Under the pieces are notes generated by a model that saw only the letters and a list, made by a program, of their open reading frames with translations, had not been told where the DNA came from and did not search any database. Shown here piece after piece: positions 54,586 to 64,000 of a stretch of DNA of 64,000 nt; the stretch's first letter is position 1; every line of letters starts with the position of its first letter. The stretch is from NCBI GenBank assembly GCA_025917655.1, contig CP084618.1:62001-126000 (forward strand), given 5' to 3'. The stretch is from Chlorella sorokiniana (Eukaryota; Chlorophyta; Trebouxiophyceae; Chlorellales; Chlorellaceae). The position numbers and the translations under genes are program-made.

Positions 54586-57505
54586 TCACGCCTGCTGGCG
54601 AGGCTTCATGCCGGGCATCAGCGGCGGCAGCACGTCCTTCTTGTCGCCGCCGCGCGCGCGCGCCGCTGCCGTCACAGACCAGAGCCACATCCATGCCCTG
54701 TGTGTTGTTGTGTGTGGGGGTAACACACAGCCGCGTGGGTTTGTGCTGACAACAGCGCGTGAGGGTTCGTGCGCATGTATGCCAGCGCGTGCAATCATGG
54801 CGTACAGGACGCAACAGAGGTGGGCAGGGGGCAGCGGGCGGCGGCGGGGGCCTGCCTGCTCAGTGGGGTCAGACTTGCGACGATGCCGGGACCGAAGAAG
54901 CTCTGGATCTTCTCAAGCCTGCACAGGGGCCAGGACAGAGGGGAACGGCGGCAAGAGTCCCACCGGTCAGCCTGCGCAGGCTACCAGGTTAGGGCATGGG
55001 ACCGCCCGCTGCGGCGGGAACAGAGCCCGCATGCCGCCGCGGCGAGCCAGCAGGCGGGTGGCCCCCAGCCGCGGACAGCGACCGCCTGGCAGCAGCACGG
55101 GTGGCAGCATGGCGGCGGTGCAGTGGCGGTACGGCAGCGGTACCACCTCTGGTCCCACATGTCCTGCGTCATCTGCTCCTTCCTGGTGCGGAACTCCAGC
55201 ACCTGTAGGGGGCGGTACAACAACCCGTACTGTCAGCAGCACTGGCAGCACACACTCAAAAATCCTGGAAAGGAGAGCGGCGAGCGCTGCAAAAAGGCCA
55301 GGGAGGCTGCAGTCACAGGGCAGCGCCCATTTTCGGCGATGCGGTGTTACGGCGCGGGCAGGGCGCTGCAGCAGCCTGTGGGCAAGCAGGCGGTACGGCG
55401 GTACGCACCAGGGTGTACTGCCCATCCGTCACCTCCTCCCGCAGCCCGGTCAGGATGGGGCACAGCCGCCGCGGGATGCCGCCAGCCTGGCCAAAGCTGC
55501 GGGGCGGACGACCGGGGGGCGGCGGCAACCTGAGCGCGCCCAGCAGGGGTGCTGCGGGGCTGCACATGGCAGCCCTCTGCAGCACACAAACGCAGGCCCA
55601 GAACCATGCAACGAGCAGCAAGCGAAGCCGCCGCCTCGTCCACAGTGGATTGTACCGACAATAATCGCGGGCGATGGGAGTGTTGTGGGCCTCCTCACAC
55701 ACAGCACGACCGAACACAACACCGCCACGCAGCACAACCCAACAAAACACCACCACGCAACAAGACCCCACCACCACGCAGCACAACCCAACAAAAAGAC
55801 ACCACGCAGCACAAACCCCCATCCCGCCCACCGGAAGATGCGGGTGAGGGCCTCATCCAGGTGCTGCTCGTCGCCGTACCGGAAGCGGGTGACGTCCTCA
55901 CGCACCTGGCGGTACCGGCGGTACCGGAGGCGGCAGGGCAGGGTTGGCAAGGGCAGCGGCGTGGCGGCGCGGCCAGCATGGCCAGCACAGGGCGATCGGT
56001 TCGCAGCAGTGGCTGCATAGCGTCTTCGCAACAGCTACCTGGTTGCCTTGCTTGACTCTTGCTCCAGACACCCCCGCCCCCCCCGCCCCGCGCCTTCCTC
56101 GGACACCCACACATACACCCACCCACCCACCCACCCACCGACCCGCCGCCCCCCCCACACACACCTGCTTCTGGATGTCGGTGCTCTGCGACTCCCGCAG
56201 GCGCAGCGCGTCGGGGTGCTCCTGCGAGAGACAAGCGGGTGGGGGCGGGGGGTGAGGCAGGGCAGGCGTCGCGCCCTGGTACCAGCCTGCCTTCAGAAAT
56301 CAACAGGTCTGCAGCAGCCACACGGTCAGAGCGCGGCCCGGCCGCCGCCCTCCGCCGGCGATGCCAGGAGCCACAGCAGTGGTGGTACGTCTGCCGTGCA
56401 AGATGCGTGCAAGCTGCACGGTCCCCTGAACGGTATGCCACCCCCCAACAGCCGTCACATAACCTCACCGGCAGGGCACGGGCTTCAGCTGGGCGTAGCT
56501 GAGAGCAAAGCCCAGCAGCTGCGCCGGGGCAAGGGGAGGATGAGCAGCAGCAGTCAGCCCCAGCGCAACCAACCAAACACATCAGACGCTCAGCCGCCAA
56601 AGCCGTTACCGTCTCGCCCGGCAGGTTTGCGGGCGGCTGTTACATGCATGGGCCAGCCAGGCGTGCACCACGCTTGAAGCTGTTCCCTCGGGAGTCGACC
56701 GCGCACTCTCCGCTTCACCCCCCCACACACACACACACACATTCCCTCCCTTTCCTACAAAGCCCCCACATGCACCCTTCCCTTCCTACCAAGCCCCCCA
56801 CATGCACCCTCCCCTTCCTAAACCCCCCTCCCCACACGCACACACACAGACCCCTTTCCCTCCCCCAGCAGCCCACCGTGATTGGGAAGCCGTAGATGAG
56901 GAGGAGGGAGGAGATGTCGCCGCCGGGCAGCAGGTTGAAGAAGGCGCCGAAGCCGTACACCATGAACCCCACGCCGATGGGGGTCAGGATGGAGCCAAAG
57001 GAGATCTGCAGGCAAGGCCAACCACAGAGCGGGGGCTGCCATTGTCATCAGGGCGACGTGGGTGCCGCCGCGCGGTGGGTGGGCTTGCGGCATAGCCCCT
57101 CGTTCCTGAGCTGCCGCACGCGGGAGTTCCGCAAGATGCGGCTGTCTGTGCGCACCCGCTCGATGCGGAAGCTCTGCTCCTCCACGTAATTGCCAGCACC
57201 CGCCTCAGCGCGTGCCGCCAGGCCGCTGCCGCGCGCGGGCGCCGCCAGCCGCGTGCCGCGCCTGCACCAGCCAGCGGCCACGAGGGTATCAATGCGCGGT
57301 GCAAGTGCGCTGTGGCGCCGAGCGGTTATGCATGGTAGCCGCTGGGGCCCCGGCAAAGCGCTGCGGAGGGGTGGTGGAGTCGGTGAGAGGCGCACCTGGG
57401 GACCGCCGCTGCTGTGAAAGGTTGCACTGCTGCGCGCTGCCGCTGCTGGTGCATCAGCCTGCTGCCAGACTGCAGCAGGGAGCAGCTCATGGTGCAAGAC
57501 GCCAT
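54586..57505 (-). CDS. Plastid-targeted DUF2854 family membrane protein
   Basis: Conserved in cyanobacteria and plastid-bearing eukaryotes; function not established. The ATG at 57505 opens a Ser/Gln/Arg-rich stretch (MASCTMSCSLLQSGSRLMHQ) typical of a chloroplast transit peptide. Then NYVEEQSFRIERVRTDSRIL, RNSRVRQLRNEG, ISFGSILTPIGVGFMVYGFG, AFFNLLPGGDISSLLLIYGF (two membrane helices, 56890-57005), HPDALRLRESQSTDIQK, VREDVTRFRYGDEQHLDEAL (55850-55905), GGIPRRLCPILTGLREEVTD, VLEFRTRKEQMTQDMWDQRW, LEKIQSFFGPGIVAS and MDVALVCDGSG. The last exon ends LPPLMPGMKPRQQA, stop at 54586. The YGFGAFFNLxGG..LLLIYGF and VTRFRYGDEQHL..AL motifs are the DUF2854 core. The frame changes at a CG-dinucleotide run near 54650-54665, where one more CG unit would restore it. 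Confidence 0.85.
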
Positions 57506-58076
57506 TTCCTTCTCTTTGACGAAACGCTGCGCAAGGCCACTTGAGATGGGGAAAATTAATTCAGGATCACGATGGCCCGCACAGATCGCGGGTTGGACGA
57601 GCGCTTCGGCTGCAACGCCTCCCTGCTGCGTGCGCTTTGGAAGCCGCTCCCGCTGACGGCGGATATCGGGCTGCTGATGACAGTCTGGAGGGCAGGCGCG
57701 GACTGGCACTGCATGCAAGCCCAAATCGAAGAGATCTCAAGAGTATGAGCTCGATAAGGCCCGCTGAATGCTGCCTGGAGCGCTGAGGCCAAGTGGTGAT
57801 GGGACGCTGGGTGGGCACAGCGGTGGCGCACGAGGTGGCACAAGGGGGTGCACGAGGTCCGCCAAGCGCCCAGCCTGCTCAATGACCTCGTGAGTCACTG
57901 ATTGCCATGCTTTTTCAGCGCCCCAGGACTCACTAGTCCAGTCCTTCCTTCCCCATCCAAGGTAGTTTGGCAACTCTGCTGTGCAGGCAGCCTGGGCCCC
58001 TTGTTGGGCCATCCAAGGCCAGTAAATCTGACAGAGGGGACAGGAGGGGTTTCACGCGCAGCGGCCATGACCTCGC
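57506..58076. promoter_or_regulatory. Divergent intergenic region, DUF2854 / PLAC8-like B
   Basis: 571 bases between outward-facing starts, containing an A-rich patch (about 57540-57570). The plus frame upstream of 58077 stays open for about 58 codons, so the PLAC8-like B start could lie farther left. No separate gene seen. Confidence 0.45.
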
Positions 58077-61000
58077 CGTGCCCCTCCCCCGAGCGAGTGT
58101 GCTGCGGGGGGTGGTGCACGCGCTGGGGCGCAAGTGAGGAGCTGAAGGGCCACTACCCGCCGCGCCACTCAGGCAGGCACCGCAGGCGCGGCAAAGCCCT
58201 GATGCCGGCGCCGCCTTTGCGCCTGCAGTATAGTTAACGGCAGCCGCCCAAGCCGCCTGCGTGCATGCATAAAGCCGACAGCTTGCTCTGCTGGCCCTCC
58301 CTCTAACAATGGCAGGCAACAATCCTGGACACCACCAGCGCTGCCCCTGCTGCTGCCGCAGATTTTCGTGACAGCGCCCCCGAGCCGCTATCCGCCGTAG
58401 TGCCCCTGTACCAGCCCGTGGTGGAGGATGGGCGATGGACGGAGGGGCTGTGCGAGATGTGGTGGCGGAAGAACAAGGCAGTGAAGCACAGCGTGCACAT
58501 CCCATGCTGGGATTCCTTCAAGTGGAACCCCCTGCAGTGGCGCGGGCCCTGCTTTGGGCGGTGAGCGTGCTGCAGGGCTGGGCAGGGGTTGTCTCTAGTG
58601 CATGCCGCAGCCTCTGGTGGTGGATCAGCCGCCCTCAGGGCAAGCTTTGCACGTTGCGCTGCTGGCAGCGCTCTCCAGCTGCCTGATCACCGTTCGGGCC
58701 CCAACCCGCCACCCGCATACATCCACCCACACACAACCGCCGCTTCGTCCCCCCCCCTCCCTGCTTCCCGCCGCCCTTCAGCACCCTGGAAGAGTGTTAC
58801 TGGACGGGGCTGCGCCAGACCCGCTGGGCCCGGGCCGTCTACGCCGCAAACCTGGGTGGGTGGGTGGGGGAAGAGGCAGCCGCAGCCGCAACAGCTGCAC
58901 CCGCCCGCTCGGCGGCGCTGCAGCCGTCAAGAGAATCCGGCAGGGTCGGCTCCGCCGCGCCGGCGCTGCGCTGTGCCTGCTTCGTTGTAGGGGCCAATCG
59001 AGCCTCTGCAGCAGCTGCCGGGCCGCTGCCCGTCTCATGCAACCACCATGCTGCCCCCTCTTCCTCCCCTCACGCACACACCACACGGAAATGCACAACA
59101 GGCCGCGAGTACGTGATGCCGGTGCGCAACGTGGGTCGCCACGGCTACAAGAGCGACATCAAGGCGCTCTGCTGGTGCGGCAGGGCAGGATGCCAGCTGA
59201 CCAGTTCAGACGTGCATGCCGTCCGCGGCGGGGCCAGCGCTTCGGCGGGCGAGCGAGTGCCGCAGAGCAGTGTGTAGCGCATGCCAGCAGCATGCTTGCT
59301 GCCAGGCGCATGCCTCTGCTGTCCCCGGAGTTCCGTCATGCCTCCTTGCCTCTGAGCAGCAGGGGAGATCATGCACGTACTGTTTGTGCTGGTTGTACCG
59401 CAGGATGTACTGGCTGATGAGCTGCATCTTCTCATGCGGCATCGGCCAGGCCGCCACCTGCTGCGGTGCGGAGCGGCGCTCCCGCTCAGCGCAGCTTGCC
59501 ACGCCGCCAGCCAGGGATGGCCGGCAGGCAGGGCGTGCGGTTGCCGCGGGGGCCAGTCAGCGGGAGGGCTGACTTGGCCACGGCTGGAGGGGGCTTCTGC
59601 GGCTGTCTTTCACCAGCAACTGCAGTCTCGTCCCGCTGTGCCTTAACTGCCCCAGCCGCCGTATGCCTGCTAGCTGCTCAACCCTGCCGTGCACAACCTC
59701 CCATCCTCTTCCGTTGCTGTTCTGTATTGTTGCGCCGATCTGATGGCAGGCTAGCCTTGCTTTTCCCCTCTGAGCTCTCGCCTGCCCGCACACCGACAGG
59801 TGCCAACATGATCATCAACTTTGGCGCCTGGTTCTCGTGCCACGCGCGAGAGCGGCTGAGGCGGTGAGGCATGCTGCTGCGCTGGAGGGGCTGGCTGGCA
59901 GAACCACTTGCTGCTGCTGCATCCCGGCTCAATGAGAGCTTTTCTTTGCCGCCACAAGCCGGGTGCAGTTGGACAGGCACTGGCTCAGGAACAAGCCGGG
60001 ACCTGCCGCCCGGTGCGCCTCCCCACCTCCCACCCAGCCTCCGCCCCTCCTGGTGCAGGCGCTACAAGCTGCCCCCACCTTCTGCCTGCCACCCGGCATC
60101 GACGACTGCCTCGTCCACTTCTTCTGCTTCTACTGCGCCTCGCAGTGAGCCTGTCTGCGGCCACATCGGCTCAGCGAGGCTGGGCGCGCCGCGCCGCACC
60201 GCGCGGCTTGCCCTTGCGGCCGCCCTGCGCTGGCCCGTCAGGGCACCACCCCGGCAGCGGCTATATATGCTATGTCAATATTGCATTATTGCATCCGCCA
60301 TGCCGCAAAAGGTGCAGTGCGCTGCCTTGGCCCGCCCGTGCCTCTGCATCTCTCAACCCTGTCTTTTCTAGAGGATCGAGGATCCCTCCTCCATTCTGCA
60401 CATCCCAGCGCGTGTCCTCTGACCTCTCCCGTGTCAGCTAGTGTCACTGCACCTTTTCTGTTACCGACGTGCGTGCAGCCAGGAGCTGCGGGAGCTGGCG
60501 CTGCGGGGCGTGGACGGCCCCGGCATGCACATCCTGGACGTGCTGCCCAACTCCTTTCCCACGGCCCCGGTGCGCTCGCTGCGCGCTCCCCCGTGGCTGG
60601 CGGCAGCGCTGCCATAACCGTCTTGGGTTGCTTAAGCCGTGCGCTTGGAGGCAGTCCAAACTTGTAGGAGGGCAGTCTGACCACATCTGAAATATGCATG
60701 ATTGTATCCCATCCTCACCCCTGGGCCCCTTCCAGGCATAGAGAAGGCCAAGTCTGAGCGGCGCCAGTTGCTGGAGGCGATGCTGCGCAGGCCACCCAAG
60801 GCGAGCCGGTCTCCGTTGCTTTGGCCTTTTGACCGCCTGGTGTTTCTGGCTCCCATGCATGCAATGGTTGTCATCGAGAGCATAGCCTCCGCCAGGGCAG
60901 GCAGCGGCGGCTGCCCCACACGAGAGGGCGGTTTCCCGCTGCAAGGCCCCCTACACGAGCCCTGCCCGCGGCTTCCCCATGCGTCTCTCCATGTACCGCC

Positions 61001-61687
61001 CGCAGATGTTCCGCTCGCGCCCGCCGCCGGACGGCACGCTGCGCGCCAAGGTGGCGGCCGCCGCCGGCGACCTGGCGGAGTATTCCCCGCTGGAGGGGGA
61101 GGAGCCGGGCCACGGCGAGCTGGCAGCGGTACCGCTGGATGTACAGGTGTATGCGCTGTGCACGCTGCTGGGCAATGCGTTGCAGCTTGCAATATGATAT
61201 GGAGGCCGGGCTGCGTATTGAGGTGGCGGGAGGGGAACCTGGGGGAAGCTGACCTGTGCTGACGTCATCGCTGACGTCGACATGCCCCGCACCGCTCCGT
61301 GGCCCCCCTGGGCAGGAGGCCTCCATCAGCGACAGCAGGGAGGGTTCTGAGGAGCTGGGCGCCGGCTGGATGCGCTACACGCCGCCGCAGCCGCAGCGCA
61401 TGCGGCGCAGCGGTGGTGGCGGCGGCGATGTGGAGCTCTCCGCTGCCTCCATGCCCTCCCCTGCCGGGCCGGGAGACTCCTCGCGCAGCCTGAGCCCCAC
61501 CGGCCCACAGTGGCCGTCGCGGTGGCTGCCGCCTGCCGGAGCCGCCGCAGCGGCGGTGGGGCAGGCGCGGGGCGGGTCTGAGCGGCGTGTGGCGGTGGTT
61601 CGTGAGGAGCCTCCGATGTCGTCGGCGGCGGCAGCGGATGGAGGTGATGTGGAGCTGAAGCTGCGGCGTTGGAGCGTGGCGTACTGA
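58077..61687 (+). CDS. PLAC8-like Cys-rich protein, copy B
   Basis: Paralog of the minus-strand gene at 25020-28860, in the opposite orientation. Shared blocks in order: ERVCCGGWCTRW, LYQPVVEDGRWTEGLCEMWW, HSVHIPCWDSFKWNPLQWRG, ECYWTGLRQTRWARAVYAAN, GREYVMPVRNVGRHGYKSDI, MYWLMSCIFSCGIGQAATCC, NFGAWFSCHARERLRR, IDDCLVHFFCFYCASQ, ELRELALRGVDGPGMHILDV, GIEKAKSERRQLLEAMLRRP, then MFRSRPPPDGTLRAKVAAAA. The tail differs from copy A (acidic DLAEYSPLEGEE and GSEELGAGWMRY, a Pro/Arg region) but ends with the same RWSVAY, stop at 61685-61687. The N terminus before ERVCC differs too; the ATG at 58077 is provisional. The exon with IDDCLVHFF needs one more C in CCCCC 60072-60076. Introns at 59179 and after CCG (near 59466) are placed differently from copy A. 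Confidence 0.75.
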
Positions 61688-62300
61688 AGCTCTCCAACCC
61701 CTGTCTTTCTTCCTAGGCCGCACGCTGCGCTGCATGCTGCTTCTGTCACTGCCTTCCCAGGAAGCTTGCACACTTTGCGTGCTTGCGCTAGCCCCCTCGC
61801 AAGCTTTCAGACCATCAGCTGTTCTTGACCTTCATTGTCGCACTTCCTTACCTGGATGGGCGCATAAGCGCCGCTTCCAAGGGAGCCTCTGGCATGGGCG
61901 TCAGCCTCCTTCCAGCCGCGTCAGACAGACGTGTCTGGGCTGTGCAGCAAAGGCAGCCGGCGTCACCGCCAGCGGGCGGCCGCCATGCATCTCAGTCGTC
62001 TGGCAGACGACAGCTGAATTTACGATTGTCGATAAGGAAGAGACTCTGCTCCGGTGGCAGACAAGGAGAGGCGTTGCCCAGGGAAAGATAACCTGACCCG
62101 CACAGGTTCGATGGGGACGCACAGGTTCGATGCTCCCGAAGTGCCACCTACTGAGCACTGCGCCTCCTAGTACAATATGATGTAGTTTTTAGCCCCCGCA
62201 CTGTCTTCCAATGACCCCTCTGGGCGACTGTCTGTATCTGCGGGTGTACTTCGGGAGCTGGCCATCTCCGGGACGTTTCTTTCAACGCTGCAAGCCGACC
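61688..62300. other. Intergenic region, PLAC8-like B / unknown gene
   Basis: About 600 bases between tandem genes. Near 62098-62136 the word GCACAGGTTCGATG appears twice, 20 bases apart. No coding block or clear TGTAA was found. Confidence 0.45.
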
Positions 62301-62306
62301 TATAAA
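62301..62306 (+). promoter_or_regulatory. TATA box of the right-edge gene
   Basis: TATAAA lies upstream of a likely 5' UTR exon that ends GACGCAG/GTAAGC at 62347. A leader intron would then close at GCTGCAG (62524), five bases before the proposed ATG. This is the only well-placed TATA box I noticed in the window. Confidence 0.5.
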
Positions 62307-62528
62307 CTTCTGTGTCGACAAAGCTTCTTAGCATCGAAAAGACGCAGGTAAGCTGCCCACCAACGGCGTCCTTCCCCAGCTGTTTCCCTCTGTGCGCGGC
62401 TGTTTGGGCCCCCAACCACATCGCCAGCTTCCTGCACTGTTCAAGGCTCCTGAGTAGCTGTGTCGCGCGCACGCTGAGACTGCCGGAACGACTTCAGTGC
62501 AGCGCCCCTGTGTTGTGCTGCAGGCAGC

Positions 62529-63987
62529 ATGGGGGCGGCAAGAAGAAGAAGAAAGCCGCCGCTGCGCAGCAATGGGCGCAGCAGCTGCTGTCGGAGGCCA
62601 CTGAGAAGATGGAGGCGCGAGAGGCAGTGTTCCAGGAGCAGGTCCGCTCCACCGCCAAGCGACAGCTGTCACGCAGGCAGCGGCGCGCAGCGGCGACGGG
62701 CTTGGGCGACAGCAGCCCGGAGCACGAGCCGCCCGCCGCATCCCCGCAGCAGCAACAGCCGCTTGGGGAGGCTGGCGATGCTGAGGGCGGCGGGAGCGCT
62801 GCTTCGGTGGGTGCTGCTGCTGCCGCTTCTTGTTTCATGCCCTTGCACCGACTTTGCAGAAGGCTGCCTTTCATTGTCTCAAGAACATAAACAGCCAGAT
62901 GGTTCTTGCACAGTTGCTTTCATATGACATTCCAATGCAGAGCCCGGTTGCAACGCGCCTGGCTTTTGGCGGCAGCGCCGCCAGCCCTCTGCCAGGCTCT
63001 CACGGCGGCGGCACGGCCGGCAGCGCCCAGGAACGATCCCTCACCCTCGCAGCAGGGCAGCAGCAACGAAGCAGCGGGGGCAGCAGCGTGGCGGCCAGTC
63101 CGCGGGAGGGGCCAGCAAGGGCGCCTCTGGCCCTTGGCTTTTCAGTGCTGGCGAGCAGCGCTGCCGACGACGATCAAGAGGAGATGGGGGAGGAGGAGGA
63201 GGAGGAGGCAGCTCTGGCTGCTGTCAGACCCGCCGAAGAAGTGGAAGGGAGGCAGGGATTGCAGCTGGCTGGGTCAGCTGCCGACCTATCAGCCAGCTGG
63301 AACAGAGACGCGGCCCAGGAGCAGGCTGGGCAGCACGAGCAGCAGGACGGCGTGGGCAGCGGCGCGACGGCGGGGCGCGAGCGTGCACAGGATGCCGCCT
63401 CCTCCCCTGCCTTTGGCAGCGGCGGCGGCGTCGGCGGCCTGTTCAGCTTCGGCGCGGCTTCCTCCCCTGCGGGCGCCCATCCCGGACTCAGTTTTGGCGG
63501 CGACGGCGGCCAGCTGCGCCTGCAGCCGCTCTTCTCCTCCTCTTCCGGCAGCCTGCCGCCCCTGCCACCACAGCAGCCACAGCAGCGCTCGCGCTTTGGC
63601 TTCGCGGCCGGCTCGCCGCCGCCAGCGGGGGCTGGCGAGGCCCTGCTGCAGCTGCCGGCAGGCACACGCGTGCCGCCGCTGCCAGTACGGGCGGCAGATT
63701 CTGGAGGCAGCGATGGCGAGGAGGACGGAGGCAGCCTCTACTTCTCAGCAGCCGCCAGCCGGGCGCCCTCCGCCGCCCTCTCCGCTTACGCCTCCGCTCG
63801 CAGCCTCAGGCAAGCCTGCTGTCGCCTCCCGGACGTTTCAGCGCTGCGTCGCGTGGAATGCAGCGCAGCTGCCCTGCCTGCTTCACCGCCAGGCAGCCTC
63901 GGGGCTGGCTCGCGCCCGACCCCGGCCGACTGTGGTCCTCCCGCCGTCATTGACTGTCACCCTTACCAGTGCTGCTTCTTGTCGTGA
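62529..63987 (+). CDS. Unrecognised charged protein with FG-like dots
   Basis: No family recognised. The ATG at 62529 followed by GGGGG (62531-62535) gives, with one added G, MGGGKKKKKAAAAQQWAQQL, then a charged helical stretch (EATEKMEAREAVFQEQVRST, KRQLSRRQRRAA) that could be a coiled coil or nuclear signal. An intron (about 62806-62860) joins AAS to KAAFHCLKNINSQMVLAQLL in phase 0. The large exon is Ala/Ser/Gly-rich with an acidic run (DDDQEEMGEEEEEE) and scattered FG dipeptides (LAFGGS, PAFGSGG, LFSFGAAS, LSFGGDGG, RFGFAAGS). It stops in frame at 63987, 13 bases before the window end; the annotated end could change if another splice is used. FG dots suggest, but do not show, a nuclear-pore-related or disordered scaffold protein. 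Confidence 0.55.
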
Positions 63988-64000
63988 GCCCCCCCCCGCC

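Noticed and set aside
62098-62136. Twice-repeated GGTTCGAT, resembling a tRNA T-loop
   Set aside because: No acceptor stem, D-arm or anticodon arm can be drawn around either copy.
918-62535. Programmed ribosomal frameshifting as the cause of the frame breaks
   Set aside because: Breaks occur in about a dozen unrelated genes, at plain G or C runs without a shared slippery site; a sequence-length error is simpler.

Overview
This is nuclear DNA from a green alga, most likely a Chlorella-type trebouxiophyte. The support is very high G+C, compact genes cut into many short exons, introns opening GTG/GTGTG and closing C-rich..CAG, TGTAA near several gene ends, and plant-lineage families (myosin, allantoate amidohydrolase, SnRK1 gamma-like CBS protein, EDM2-like PHD protein, plastid DUF2854). 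No operon, rRNA, tRNA, transposase or CRISPR array was found. The clade is inferred, not proven.

Layout, left to right: 5' part of a myosin heavy chain (-, runs off the left edge); allantoate amidohydrolase (+); arginyl-tRNA-protein transferase ATE1 (-); CBS-domain SNF1-kinase gamma-like protein (+); secreted PDI-like thioredoxin-fold protein (+); PLAC8-like Cys-rich protein copy A (-); Sen1/senataxin-type helicase (+); secretory cytochrome b5-domain protein (-); ZIP metal transporter (+); EDM2-like PHD/methyltransferase-fold protein (+); plastid DUF2854 protein (-); PLAC8-like copy B (+); an unrecognised FG-dotted, charged protein (+) at the right edge. Genes alternate convergent and divergent, with gaps of about 0.5-1 kb.

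The genes are unrelated housekeeping, trafficking, nitrogen, metal, RNA and chromatin functions; nothing indicates one joint pathway. The clearest internal relationship is the pair of PLAC8-like paralogs in opposite orientation, about 30 kb apart, with conserved protein blocks but different intron positions.

The most important warning is that nearly every gene needs one or more single-base corrections in short G or C runs to keep its family reading frame (about 20 sites, nearly all one base short). Exon calls here follow family similarity across those breaks. The other recurrent signals are introns with G/T-rich 5' and C/A-rich 3' ends that can pair, a TGTACCGC word next to many 3' splice sites, and several intronic tandem duplications. 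All CDS coordinates are gene spans including introns; exon edges are approximate unless stated.
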